Positions 1 to 11,869 of a stretch of 64,000 bases of DNA are shown piece by piece. This DNA comes from Stichopus chloronotus (Eukaryota > Echinodermata > Holothuroidea > Aspidochirotida > Stichopodidae). A program made the position numbers and the translations under genes. The DNA lies in contig CM037835.1 of assembly GCA_021234535.1 (NCBI GenBank), forward strand, positions 1,240,001 through 1,304,000, given 5' to 3'. The first letter of the stretch is position 1; every line of letters starts with the position of its first letter. The notes under the pieces are model-generated. The model was not told the origin of the DNA and made no database searches. It saw only the letters and a list, made by a program, of their open reading frames with translations.

Positions 1-1051
1 CTGTCTCAGAAAGTGTTTACAACACATGGTCAGTCATTTCGTTCAATTACGTTAGTTTTGTACAGGGATCTGTGACGATGAAACCTCACAGTTAAGTCAC
101 TGTTTTCAGATCTGAGAGAGTGTTCGTTCAAACGGTGCACTGTGAATTAAACAATAAGCCCCGCCCCTTCACAGCGCAGCAAGGTTTTTTTTGCAAGTTG
201 CCTACTGCCTAGTTTGTGGTATATTAAACATCAATACAGTTCGGTACAAGGTTATGCAAGGGTCATAGCATTTGGTTCTGACTGTCAGTGGACTCCGTGC
301 TGATATGGGGCATAAGGCCATATGTGTATATATGTGCACACTGCACAGTGTTTTTATGTGTTTCTCTAGGGATATCGGGGAGCCAAACAGGCTTTAGTAA
401 AAGACTGAACTGAAGCCAGAACTGTAAAAAGGAAGCCTTGTGCATCAGCGCATGGAATTTTTCATGACCGGGAATATGGAGTAGCTGGTTGAGGCCAAAT
501 TTCTATGCGTCCATGCTTACTTCTCGAGACGCTCGGGCAGAAGCCTAATTTATAAATTGAGCATCCAGAGACAGAACGTTGGGTCTATGACGCGCAGATG
601 CACCAAAATGCGAACACTACTGTTAACCCGAGTGTAACTCACACAAAACAGTACCTGTGACATCGCATTCATAGCACTCGAATTCAGCCACCTGTTGCAG
701 GCTACAACATTCAAACCGAACTCTTTTTCCCTGATAAATGTGACCATTAAACAGGCAGTAGAAATTTGCAGCAGAAAAAAAAATTAAAGATAAGAGTCAT
801 CTCCCCCACATTTCAAAATGGTTTGATATCGGCAATTTTTGTTACTGTGTGTAACGTTATGTTTTCCAGAAAGATGTTTGGCACTACCATTGCACCTGGG
901 TGTAGGACTGTAAACATAAAGAAGGTACAAAGGTCAAGCACTTCCGCGTGGGTATGCTTGCTCCGCTATACATATAGGCCTTTGTATGCATGTACATATG
1001 AAAGCACTCCGTTCTCATTAATTGCACAGAAAATCTGTTGTGGTGAGTTTA
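1..1051. other. Unassigned intergenic sequence
   Basis: No domain, splice-bounded exon or repeat shared with the rest of the window is seen. The open frame at 766-1164 has low-complexity, basic composition with no recognisable motif, and its 3' end runs into the repeat beginning near 1052, so it is not treated as a gene. Confidence 0.5.
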
Positions 1052-1359
1052 CAAAAAACCAGAAAGCCAAAAGGCTTTGTGATTCCTTGCTACATGGTTA
1101 TATTACAACAAACATGAATTATTCAAATGACAAGTATAAGATCAACTGCAGTTATTTTTCTTGATACACCACAAGTCTTTAACACAAAATGACCTTTATT
1201 TTGGTGACCTAAAATGACTGCGACATTTGATGTCCACCAAAAGCAATAGGGATCACCTACCCAGGCCATACAACCCACACATCAAGTACAGTATGAGTAC
1301 GGTATGAAATCAGTCAACATTATCTCTGAGCTCCAAGAAACACACAAGTAATCAATGCT

Positions 1360-1735
1360 GCTTCTAGTCTTGCCTGTTGTTAGTTGAATCAAATAACTCA
1401 ACCTTACCTCATCTGAACTCAGCTTGTCTGCCATATTTACCTCAAAATTCTTCGTAAACTACCAGGATAATTTCTTCCTTGTTACAAGTAGCTTTAAACA
1501 CACTCAAAGTCCTGGTAAGTTGACCCTAAGTTATGATTCCTCCGCAATATTTTTGCTTCCTCCATCTTTTCCGACATTGTGAAATATGATTGAAAGCACT
1601 CCAATTTGATTGTTAAGAAACCTTGTTCTGCTATCGGCTGTTCCTCTGGATATTGATATTGTCCAAATAAATGACAGAACAGATGGTTTTTTTATTTTCT
1701 TCATTTTTTTCATAAACCCATTAACATTCCATTGC
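1360..1735 (-). pseudogene. BEL/Pao LTR-retrotransposon fragment (PBS and 5' gag), internally deleted
   Basis: Read on the minus strand, this is the same fragment as at 29690-30400. It has an LTR-like edge ending in CA, a primer-binding-site-like word at 1621-1636 in which one or two bases differ from the sister copy, and the start of a gag reading frame. The middle of gag present in the sister copy is missing here: the sequence jumps from the DUF1759-like part (about 1400-1456) to the N-terminal part (from about 1467). It is too short and broken to make a product. Its association with the surrounding element in two places suggests it travels as cargo. Confidence 0.5.
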
Positions 1736-2264
1736 CTGCTTTTCTATCTGACCCTATGACCTCCCATACCAAGACTCTCTCTCTGGACAACTTATTAGCC
1801 CCCCACACTAGAAGTTACTCACTAAGTTACAAATGCAGTACTGTAGGGAGCAATCCCATTGAGTTAACTGTGTGCGAGTGAATAAACACCTGCTATTGCA
1901 CAATGTAGATCAATATATATTTGTACGGTAGTTTATAATAACCACAATAATGGTGTTTAGGCTATTATTATTGTTTTATAGTGAAAAATTATCCCTTCCT
2001 CTCTATTGATAAGCATTAAATTTCACAGGGTCGTGAACCTGTTAATAACAGACAACCTTATCAAGTTTAAAACAAATCTGACCCATGGATAAGGAACTAT
2101 GGCAGTTTTAAAATTTTTTTATGTTTTACCCCATAACCTCATTAATATGCAAGATTTGGACACCAAAAACAATAGGGATCATCTACTCAATATGGGCAAC
2201 CAACATGCCAAAAATGAAATCACTCAGAGTTACCCTTCTTGAGATAGAGTGTTTACGAGCAACC

Positions 2265-2310
2265 GTCACACACACACACACACACATACATACCCACACA
2301 CGACATCAGG
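2265..2310 (+). repeat. CA-rich microsatellite
   Basis: A CA dinucleotide run, slightly interrupted, lies just before the 3' terminal block of repeat copy 1. The same placement is seen in the sister copies, so the tract belongs to the element. Confidence 0.8.
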
Positions 2311-2343
2311 ACTGCATAGATTCCCCTCCCTACGGCAAGGAAT

Positions 2344-2904
2344 AAAAAAACCAAAAAAAACCGATGGATATGAAATTGTGCATAGGCTCTGCACGAATCA
2401 TCCGTGGGCACTGGGGTTCATAACTTCATGGGGTATGTTGGGCGGCTGAAGTGGGCCTAAAAGTAAACTGGTGATAAACTTGTGTGGACATGGATATACT
2501 GGACATTGTGACTAGGTATAGAGGCAACCTGCGCTATTTGCCTATGTGAGTATTGTAAGTAATAACGATCAACAGAGCTTCTTTTCAATATTTTTTCAAC
2601 AATCTTTTCCCTGTTCTTTCTCATATGGCTGATTCTCCAGTACTGGAGAGATTCACAGTGGACAAATATATGGAGCACCTACTCAATCAGCCTCTTTAGG
2701 GTGGAAGTCTGTAGCTGATGTATTTTTATTGACCTCACCCAGCACAGAGACACACCCAGTTCATATGTCATAAAGCTACTGTAGCCATACAGCCACACAA
2801 TAAATTTCCAGTTGTATACACAGGTACATCATAAAAGCCCATAAGATTGTCTTTTAGAGTATTGCCATTTGTGGCAATGTTCACAAGGAGAGCCACTGTA
2901 TGTG
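2344..2904. other. Unassigned intergenic sequence
   Basis: Open frames here are short and without motifs. No splice-bounded exon or shared repeat was recognised. Confidence 0.5.
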
Positions 2905-3490
2905 AATACAGACTTGGTGTCCACCCCCCTTGCTGTCCTGTTACGTACGTCACAAAAAAATCGAACTTCACCAAAATGTCAGTTTGAGGCTCTCTGTGAC
3001 ACTGATATTATTACCAACTTCAGTAGAGTAACTAATATACATAACATTATTTTTTTACTGGGGAACATTTGAAGGATTTGAAAATTTCAAATTTTGGACA
3101 TGGACACCGTTACATACGTCACAATTTTAGTCAAAACTCTCACTACAAACACCTGACTGAGGCTGACTCTTTCCAGACACCTAGAATATTTACTACATCA
3201 CTCAATCTGTGCAATAATAGTCAGCAGTGTGGGATTACATTCTGGTTCAAACGAGTAAAGGCACATTTTCAGTGTTTTAAGAACAAAGTAGCAGCATTGT
3301 GATGTATGTAACTGTGTCCACTTTTCTAACGGTGTGTTGTCGATGCCTTTTCATACAATATGACACTTTTTGGGCATAAAAGTAACTCAGATAGGCAATA
3401 AAATATGATAACACACAAATGTCTCATATTTTTTTTTATCATATGCAAAATTACAAGCATGCAAGTGGACACCATGTTACGTACGTCACA
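2905..3490. repeat. Spaced repeat of a GTTACGTACGTCAC motif
   Basis: A block with GTGTCCAC or GGACACC close upstream of GTTACGTACGTCAC (or GTTACATACGTCAC) occurs at about 2918-2953, 3101-3122 and 3465-3489, and once inverted at 3299-3320. Spacings are about 170, 198 and 169 bp. The sequence between blocks is only weakly alike. It is either a degenerate tandem repeat or part of an unnamed interspersed element. The word contains a CRE-like ACGTCA core, but no regulatory role can be shown. Confidence 0.45.
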
Positions 3491-4464
3491 CATGTAGATG
3501 AATGACCTACTCTCTGAATATCTCACTCAGTTATTACTCAACTACTTTATCTTCCTATTTGATCCTCAGTTAAAATATGATATCTGGAAGGTGATAAGCT
3601 ACTTTTCAAAATTATTTGATGAACTGTAATTTTGGGTATGCATGTCGCACTTTCATTACCCAATATTGAAGAATGACACATGTATTTTGTTTCTCTGGAG
3701 ATTTCCCGTTTTTTTCCCGTCAATTTTTTTATTAAGCAGGATTTCCAGCAAGCGTCAGGAATTTCCCATGAACCACGATCGGAGGATTCACAAGGTTTCA
3801 CAACCCTGCAAAGCACCATACATTTCAAACGGAATTTCCCATTGTGAATTTCTCAGGGAAAAAATGTTACGTCTACAGACAGATGGGGGCTTGACGGCCA
3901 GTATGGGCTAGCTGTTGCGCAATGTTCTTGGATTTGTGTCAAATTCTTTAGTATTTCATCCTTTTCAGTTTTTCAAGAGCCACCATATTCTATTAAGTGT
4001 CATTCATGAGAATATGCTTCCCAGACCATCATAAGAACGATCTACAAGAGAACCTTAGCCTACATTTATTGATCATATTTCACACATTCACTTCTTCAAT
4101 TTGGTGTTTAGGCCTAGGCCTCACCCATGCTTGACTAGCATAGTTGAAAAGACACTACAAGTGTGACGATGGCACAGGATGTTAGTTTAGGATATTATTT
4201 CCTTCTACACAGATATTCCATAGGATATTTGTTCTCAGATCAAAACAAAGATGTCGGTACTAATTTAGAATCCATATCAATCGGACATGGCATCAGATAA
4301 CTAAAAGAGTTTGCATAGCGTCTATGTTTTATTTACCTTTTTTTTTCTTATGCTAGTTTTTTTTTTTATCTTTTTTAGATTTCCGAAATCACTGATTTTT
4401 TGTGCAATGATCAACATGTAGTGACACCTGTGGAAGAAGTGATAGATTATTGCTGAAAGAGAAG
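3491..4464. other. Unassigned intergenic sequence
   Basis: T-rich stretches (about 4336-4376) and short open frames only. Nothing recognisable. Confidence 0.5.
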
Positions 4465-4556
4465 TATAGATTAGAGGAGGATTCGAACCTAGAATATCAT
4501 GATAACTGATGCATCATAAGTCTTACGCATAACACACTACGCTGCGAGAGCGGTTG
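4465..4556 (-). repeat. tRNA-like sequence, possible SINE head
   Basis: On the minus strand the segment contains GGTTCGAATCC (about 4480-4490), a good match to the Pol III B box and tRNA T-loop. About 45-50 nt upstream is GCAGCGTAGTGTGTTATGCG, which is A-box-like. The T stem pairs at only three of five positions and no matching 7-bp acceptor stem is found, so a functional tRNA is unlikely. A tRNA pseudogene or tRNA-derived SINE is more likely. A folding program was not available. Confidence 0.35.
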
Positions 4557-4655
4557 TGGTGGTTGAGTGTTCGAAAATGCATACAATTCACGAACGTGCA
4601 ATCCAACGTAGTCATATAACAGTATATATATATTCATATACTATAAATAAGTATC

Positions 4656-4748
4656 AATCCCCTAACCCAATCCCCTAACCCTATCCCCTAACCCAATCCC
4701 CTAACCCTGAATCATGATGTCTAACCCGATCCCCTGACCCGATCCCCA
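4656..4748 (+). repeat. Telomere-like 13-bp minisatellite
   Basis: Four nearly perfect copies of the 13-mer AATCCCCTAACCC (4656-4707) are followed by a degenerate tail with GATCCCCTGACCC copies to about 4748. The unit contains CCCTAA, the animal telomere C-strand word, but its 13-bp period differs from the 6-bp telomere repeat. It may be a decayed interstitial telomeric tract or an independent minisatellite. Confidence 0.7.
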
Positions 4749-7310
4749 GCCCTCTTTACGTACCGACGCTAGTTTGGCAATCCATTCATCATTCACTATT
4801 CAAGGATGGCAGTGGACTGAATCGAACAATCGAATCGAAGCTAGCGAGCACGTTCATATGGTACGGATTCTAAAGGTGCGCCAAGATGTCCTTTATTGAA
4901 GCATTATTGTGATTGCCCAACCCCTAACCTTCTTTTATGAACGAAGAATTGATTCGTGCTAACATTCTGTGCCACTGTCGTAGTGCAGCACAACTGTTTC
5001 GTCGCGTTGGACCGAGAAGACATATAGAGGGCGATAGGTAACTTCTCGAAAGTGTAGTGAGACCGGTACTACATTCTCACAGTCAGCACCACCGATTTTC
5101 TAATCAACGTAAGTCTATGATAGTAAACACGGGCCTAACCACGTGAATGTAATATGCAATGGCCAGAAATACAAGCTTCTACAGCCTAATCTGTTCCATA
5201 CACGATCAACATTTAGGCACGTGGCCACTAGGATTATCAAGTGCCATCTTGCAACTGAAATCAGCCTCCCAACTAAACCAGAATTTGGCAGTCCTGAGAC
5301 TAATGCGTAGTGTGATTTGAAAAACACAAACGCCTAGTGTTATTGCTACCACATGTCCGTGCGACATTTGTACCGTGCTAACGAGCACCCTAATGAGAAT
5401 AGGAATTCACGCAGACAAACCTTCTACTGCTAACAAAATAATTCAATTGTTCAGAATCCTGGGGCATTTTTTCTCAAACTAAAGCATTTGTATGTAAATA
5501 GTTTCATGCTATGCCAAAAAAAGTCAGTAACGTTCACAAATAGTACTCGAAATTGTGTACAGCTTCGCATTTACTTACGACTTGCAGGTACTTTTTGCTC
5601 CGCTGCTTGGTCGCCTACCAAGAGTATGGATATTGCCTCGTACCTGTTTGTGTGTGTATCTGTGTACTCACACAAAGGGGACACATCCATCGATACCCTA
5701 TACCTTTGGATTCCGTACTTGATGTGTGTGGATGCTATTATAGCTTGCAAGGTGCGTATCGGTGAAGCGGCTCACTTGATCAGTGATAGTTTACTTTGAT
5801 ATGCGTGTGACTGATGTTGGAAAGACTCGACGGCGGTTCTCTTAGCGGATGTACAACGTCTGATGTTGTGGCATAGGATCGGAGAGACGTTGCTATTGTA
5901 GTGATATAGGGTTCCTATATGTACTGGCAGTAACCGTAGTGCCTCCGCAGATTCCGTAGTAAACCAAATGAACCGGAATGTACGTGCAAGTGCAGAACCA
6001 TTTTAAATATTCATGCGCCACTAGCATAGCCCTACATTCACAAAAGTATAAGGTTAGAAATTGATTTTGGCACAGTATTTGTCTAATCAGTGATCCCTCT
6101 TTTGCACCCAATCAGTGTATCATGTTCTATATTGCGTAATCGAAAAACGGTGAAAAAATTCCGAGTTTACGGATCATGCAGGAGAACAGGCTTTAATACC
6201 TACGGTACTGTATCAGATTTAGAGGGAATCCAAGCAATAGTTCGCGGACGTTGGTGTTACGAATGCAGTCAGAGCTGATGCGTAAGTAATACATGTCCGT
6301 TGTGAGGGTTAGGATGTAGTGTGCAACGCATTACAATTCCTTCGCGCTCCTTTCTGTGCAGCACCCCTTCCGCTTCACCGCGTCGCAGCGAAGCGCCCTA
6401 TCCCTTTACTGTGTAAGCCATTCTTTCCTTTGCTCGTTCTCCATCGTTAGAACTCAAATCCATTTCCTCCCATCTGTATTTTAACAACAAGTTCTTTCTC
6501 TCGCTAATTATGTTTGTTTGGATAGTAAATAATACTGTTCAGGGCCGTCATTTTACCTTTAAAGAAGTAAGGTAGTAAAAATGGTGGATAAAAATAATGC
6601 CTTGCAATTACTCACTAAATCCTTCTTGATAGAGGCCTTGTGGTAACTGCTCTTTCAACAAGACTTTGTGTTTCTTTAAGTAGTTTATCGTCACTTCCTC
6701 CCCTCAGATTTAGAAAGATTACAATGTCTTCTTTCTTCTGATGTAAGATTTATTGGGATTGGTTAAGGTTTTGGACCGTCATTTTTGACGTCCAATGGTA
6801 GACTTTTTAACATCTGAGGCAATCTGGCGGGAGGTTTAATCAAAATTTCTCAGTAGGCCTACAGCGTGTGTTCAAGCCAAGTGCAAGATGCTCTAGCAAA
6901 GCCTTAATTCAAGCCCGAATTTTTACAGTTTTCATCCAAACTTTTCATTTAAAACTTGGATAGTTTGAAGAGGAACAGGTAAGATTCCATTTTCAATTCG
7001 TTTTGTGGGAAATGATTACTTTCAGACAGAGGAAATACCATTGTTATTCTCAATCAATCTGTAGAGGATTGGCATGTAATCAGTGCCTAGTTGCGTTGAA
7101 TTGGACTAGTCCATGTTCATGAAAGGGTGGTTTGTTGTGTGTTTAGTCATAGGTCACAGTGCATGTATGTAGTACAGTACCTACCTATTCCTCATCTCCC
7201 AAGGTGCCCAACTTCCCAGCATTGTTTTCGATATGATGTTATTCTTAAGATTATTCACATATGGATTTCTTTTATGATCTAGGCCTACGTTTACACTGCA
7301 TTCATCACCA
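4749..7310. other. Unassigned intergenic sequence
   Basis: No coding exon or recognised repeat, apart from a 26-bp word at 4839-4864 that recurs inverted at 63822-63847. Several GTAGGCCTA-type words occur near 6859 and 7282. Open frames at 5488-5799 and 5893-6278 have no domain signature. Confidence 0.45.
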
Positions 7311-7503
7311 GGGTTCCAGTTCATAAAAGTTAGGAATATTCCTAACTTAAATACGTTCTATCATTTTTGTAATTTTTATATTGATAATCGTTCGGAACAT
7401 TTTTCGTTCCTAAATTAGGAATGATTTCCAAGAAATCGTACCTAACTTATTAAGAAACTTTTTCTTGGGAAGATTCCTTAGTAACTTTTATGAAATAGAA
7501 CCC
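7311..7503. mobile_element. MITE-like element with terminal inverted repeats
   Basis: The 193-bp segment begins GGGTTCCAGTTCATAAAAG and ends with the imperfect complement (CTTTTATGAAATAGAACCC), giving inverted repeats of about 25-30 bp. A further short inverted pair lies inside (TTAGGAATATTCCTAA near 7330). There is no coding capacity. The flanking bases give no convincing target-site duplication, so the superfamily is open; a hAT-like start (CAGGG) is possible. Confidence 0.6.
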
Positions 7504-8039
7504 ATGACTGTAAGAATAAGTACACACCTACTGAAGCCTTAAAGGTTGGTAAAGTACCAAAGGTAGTGATTGAATAAACACATATGGGAAAGTAGGCGGG
7601 GTGCATTTGCTCCATTATGAAATGACTACTTCATGTTCAACGTAGTAATCAGAGGTTGGAATCATTCCTCTTTGATTTGTTTCTGTCCCTGCTGTGAGTT
7701 CGCTAAGGAAATGTTTTGTCCACTCATAAATATAATTTACATAGCCCCTTCAAGTGTTTGGGGCATTTTTTGTGCCCAGTCATTTACTCGGGGCAAATAA
7801 CAGATTTAACAGTACCCAGTTTTGAAATAATGTGTTGAATAAATCCTAAATTAACTTTGCAACCCCTTCGAATGGAATGGAATAATCCTCACACAGCTCT
7901 ACGGAGCTCGCCACAGACTTTCCGTGAATTGTTAAGAAAGCGTGAATAATCGATTAACTGACTTTCAGAGGCTATTTTTCTTGCTTTTAGAAGAGCAAAT
8001 TGGGGCTGAAGGAATTGTAATGTGTCTAGTGCAAAAACC
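7504..8039. other. Unassigned intergenic sequence
   Basis: No feature recognised. A GC-rich pair of words (GGGGCATTTTTTGTGCCC near 7760-7780) forms a weak hairpin. Confidence 0.4.
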
Positions 8040-8500
8040 CCGTTGTTGCTGGTGGAGGTCAAAGGTCATTTGGGGTCAAGAGGTCAGATCATGAATATCT
8101 TATCTCAATAAGAGAAGCTTGGATAGATTTGATGTTTGGTATGTAAGTGTACCCCTTTGAAAACAAGAACCTTATTGTTTTAGAGAGAAGGTCAGATATC
8201 ATCATGGTCAACAGTGGTCAAATTGTGCAAGCTTTATAAACACGATATCTCAAGAACGGAAGCTTGGACAGATCTCGTATTAAGTGTGTTGGTGAACCCA
8301 TTAAATACCAGATTGCGTTTAGAGGAGGTCATATTTCATGTGGGGTCAACAGAGGCCAAAAAGTGAAAACCCTGTGAAAATGATACCCCAAAAAGGAAAG
8401 CTCGCACTGATTTCATCTTTGCTATGTAGGTGTAGTGATGTAGGCCTACCATAAATTAGACACAAAAACCTATTTAGTTTGGTGGAGACCATTTTGGGCC
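8040..8500 (-). repeat. Reverse-strand array of the ~146-bp monomer family
   Basis: Read on the minus strand, this holds about three diverged monomers of the family abundant elsewhere in the window: GACCTCAAATGACC-type words, then CTTATTGAGATAAG or GAGATATCGTGTTTA. It is the only clear copy in this orientation here and abuts the 5' side of the LINE at 8705. Neither 5' nor 3' hairpin end was found, so it is a truncated copy. Confidence 0.65.
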
Positions 8501-8704
8501 GTTAAGAGCTAATTTGTGGAAACTATAGGTCTACATGTTTAAACTAAATTTGGGAGCGATGAGGACAGAGGATAATCGCAGCAAGGATAATTTTTGGCCC
8601 AATCAATAGGCATTCGGAGTACAAGGGCCACAATAAACGAATAAACTAATTAGAGTTTAGAAAGGATCTAAGCCTAGGAGTTCCAGGGATCAGTTAAAGA
8701 TTAT

Positions 8705-11375
8705 TTTTTATTAATGCTAGGAGTATTTGTAATAAATTGGATGAATTTGCTGTAGGCCCTACTTCTTGAGGATATGAAGCCAGACATATCTGGTGTAACT
8801 GAGTCTCGGTTAAGAGATATTGATAGTGCTGAGGTTTCTTATCCTGGATATGTGGTTTATCGTCAAGATAGGGTTAATACCAAAAAAAAAAAAAAGGTTT
8901 GGTCGTGGGGGGGGGGTCTTGTTGTATGTCAGAGATAATATTGCTAGTGTTGAGAAACCAGAGCTGCAAGGATCCTTTGTCAACTCTGTGTGGTGCGAGT
9001 TAACTTTAAATAACTCTAACAAGGCTGCTAGTTCAGTTGTCACAATTGGTTTAGTTTATCGCTCTCCAAATAGTGGGAAAGAAAATGGTAATTTGTTACT
9101 TAACTCAATTAGGATAGCTGCTAAAGGTGATGTTATTATCATGGGTGACTTCAATTTTCCAGACATTGATTGGACTGGGGAATTAAGTCGTAGAAATGGT
9201 ACTCGCGATTTTCTTGAGTGTGTTCAGGACTGTTTCTTGCACCAGCATGTTTCTTTTCCTACTAGGTGTGATAATATTCTTGATCTTGTTTTCACTACCT
9301 CTGATTGCAATGTTGCTGACAATTTTGAGAGTCTAGGTAAACTAGGTAAAAGTGACCATGGAGCCTTTGATGTTGTCTGTGAGGGGTTCAATTCTATAAG
9401 TAAGGAAAGGATCCCAAATTTTTCTAAAGCAGATACTGTGGCAATTGATAAGGTACAGACTGAATAAATGGAATGAGTGGCAAAAGTACGCTTCAGAATA
9501 TTGGGACTTTAGAGCTGATACATATTGAATTATGTTATGAATAATTGTGGAATAATGTTCTGTGGAAGTTTTGGTGTCGTAAAAGTAGTAGGCGTTCGTG
9601 GATGACTCAAGAAGTCAGCTAGATGTGCCATTAGACAAAAGCGGAAAACTGTGGAAGCGTTACAGGATGAGTAACTATGTTTCTGACCTTTATAGGTTTA
9701 ACATTCACCGACTTAAAGTGAAAGGGTTAATTTCTAAAGCTAAACTGAATTTCGAGCAGAGTATAGCCGATAACCAACAACCCAAAGGCATTCTTTTCAT
9801 ATGTTAGGCCTAAGCAGAAGGTTGAGGAACCTATTGTTTCTCTTAGGGATCCTAATGCAGACAATGTTACTGACAGTGAAGATCTTGTAAAACTGCTTAA
9901 CAATTATTTTGTGTCAGTTTTTACCCACGAAGATTTGTAAAATCTCCCTAGATTTTTTGTTGAGGTCATTTGCTCATCATTTCTGTGTTCCACTGTCACT
10001 GGTCTTTAATAAATTTATGGTTGGATGTTATATTCCTGAGGACTGGAGGTGTGCTAACATCACCCTAATTTTTAAGAAGGGAGATAAGTCACAGCCCTGT
10101 AATTACAGGCCTGTCAGTCTCACTAGTGTTGTTTGTAAGGTCATGGAATCTATTGTTAAAAAGTCTACGGTTAGTTTCTTCAGTAGTTATTCATTAATCA
10201 GAATGTCTCAAAATGGCTTTTGTCAGATAAGGTCCTGCCTCACCAATAATTTGGAGTTCATGGAAGATGTTACTAGTTCATTGAATAGTCAGAAGTGCGT
10301 TGATGTTGTTTTTCTGGATTTTCAGAAAGCTTTTGATAAGGTTCCCCATCAGCGTCTTTTGCTTAAATTAAAGAGTATGGGTATCTGTGGTAAGTTACTG
10401 ACCTGGATTCAGAATTGGTTAATAGGAAACAGAGAGTGGTTTTAAATGGTTGCGCTTCTTCTTGGCAGGAGGTTACTAGTCTGGTCCACCAGGGGTCTGT
10501 GTTGGGTCCTCTCCTGTTTATTGCTTTCATTAATGACATTGGTGCTGATACTGTGTGTAGAGCCAAGAAGTTTGCTGATGACACAAAACTGAACTCTGTG
10601 GTCTCCTCTGAAGGTGATTCAAAAAGTTTTCAGAAGGATTTAGACAGGGTTTTCGCTTGGTCTCAGGAGTGGCAAATGCTTTTTCAGTATTGATAAATGC
10701 AAGGTAATGCATATTGGCAATAATAATCCTAGAATGATTCGTACACTTTAAATGGACAGTCACTGCAAGAGTTTTATGTTGAAAGGGACTTAGGTGTTCA
10801 CACAGATTCTTCTTTACAGCCAGCTAAGCAGTGTGTTGAAGCAGCTAAAAAAGCAAATAGGGTATTAGGGAAGATTAAGAGAAATTTTAGTTTCCTTAAG
10901 CGAGATATTGTGGTTAGACTCTATAAGCAGTTGGTTAGGCCTCATTTAGAGTATGTTGTTCAAACTTGGAACCCATATTTTTCTAAAGATAAGGATGAAC
11001 TTGAGAAAGTCCAGTGCAGGGCTACTAGATTGATTAGAGCCTTCAAGTGTGTCCCCTATAACAGCGGGGCTAAGTCTCTTAAATCTCACTTGAGCTGAGA
11101 AGATTACGTGGAGATTTGATACAAGTATACAAGATTGTTCATGGTTTTGATAATTTATCATTTTTTGTGATTTTTTCAAGTTTGCAAATCGTAAAATTAC
11201 TAGAGGTCATTGTCTTAAACTCCAGAGGGTTCAAAGTATCAATATTCGTCGTTACTTCTTTTCTCAGAGGGTGAATGAGTGGAATGGGATGCCTGAGGAT
11301 GTAGTGATGGCAAGAAGTGTAAATGGGTTTAAGAATGCACTGGACAAGAACTTTAGGCTTTGCGACCGTCTTTGA
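8705..11375 (+). pseudogene. CR1-type non-LTR retrotransposon (LINE) ORF2, decayed
   Basis: Endonuclease then reverse transcriptase, in the order of CR1/Jockey-group elements. Endonuclease marks are NARSICNKLDEF near 8713, GDFNFPDIDW at 9144-9173 and SDHGAF at 9351. Reverse-transcriptase marks are a NYRPVS block at 10101-10118, FLDFQKAFDKVPH near 10312, QGSVLGPLLF near 10490 and the catalytic FADD at 10571-10582. The C-terminal block includes RLYKQLVRPHLEYV near 10916 and ends at the TGA at 11373-11375. The frame changes several times (near 8755, 9465, 9790-9900, 10440 and 10690) and there are in-frame stops, so no intact protein is possible. A C-tract-complement run at 8909-8918 may also be a shift site. 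No first ORF or target-site duplication was found. Confidence 0.92.
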
Positions 11376-11869
11376 TTTTGTATTTTTTCCAGGGTCCTAG
11401 ATACTTGAATGTCCCTCCTGATCTCTTTTTCTACTCAACTAAACTAACCATGTAGGAATTATCATGTGTCAGATTCATAAAAGATCCTCATCGTGAAATC
11501 ATCGGAACCACAACGCATTTGTGCTTTCTGGTAACTTATGTTGAGAAAAAAAAAACACCGATCATGCTAAAGATGGTTCGTCATTCCAGAAAGCAGAATG
11601 TCTGAGACAGACCTTGGCTTTAACTGGGCAAGATATGGTGCACATACGTTCCATCGGTCCCAGAAGAGTCGTGAGGAGTACGGCATGGGCTATGGTTGAG
11701 CCATCATACCCATATGGCTCCCAGAGGGGCTACTTCTAGGCTAAGTGAGTGCAATCTAATTTCTAGGCTTAAGTTTGGTTCTTAAATTTAAACCAGCTTA
11801 TTTCATTCATGGCCTAACATGCAACTGGTACAGTTTGTATCTATAGTTGAAATCTGACGGAACTTGACG
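11376..11869 (+). other. Probable LINE 3' tail, then unassigned sequence
   Basis: The first 80 or so bases after the LINE stop are T-rich and likely its 3' untranslated region; the true end of the element is not visible. The rest has no recognised feature. Confidence 0.35.

Larger units (their letters stand above)
1052..2343 (+). mobile_element. HINE-like non-autonomous element, copy 1 (carries BEL/Pao fragment)
   Basis: The left end has a perfect small hairpin (AAAGCC, four A, GGCTTT) followed by GTGATTCCTTGC, with the inverted-repeat word at 1081-1090. The right end has a CA-rich tract, then CGACATCAGGACTGCATAGA, then GCAAGGAAT at 2335-2343, the complement of the left word. The interior matches the copy at 29432-30981 in the same orientation almost throughout, except for an internal deletion of about 290 bp near 1456. 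Both copies include the same antisense BEL/Pao-like piece. No transposase or helicase is encoded, so it would be non-autonomous. The terminal layout resembles Helentron-associated elements; that classification is inference, and exact insertion boundaries were not determined. Confidence 0.6.

Noticed and set aside
766..1164. 132-codon frame on the + strand
   Set aside because: No motif, and the last third runs into the repeat starting near 1052.
4465..4556. Functional tRNA gene
   Set aside because: The T stem is only partly paired and no acceptor stem can be formed.
10363..11179. Minus-strand frames across the LINE
   Set aside because: They are shadows of the plus-strand reverse transcriptase, whose motifs are clear.
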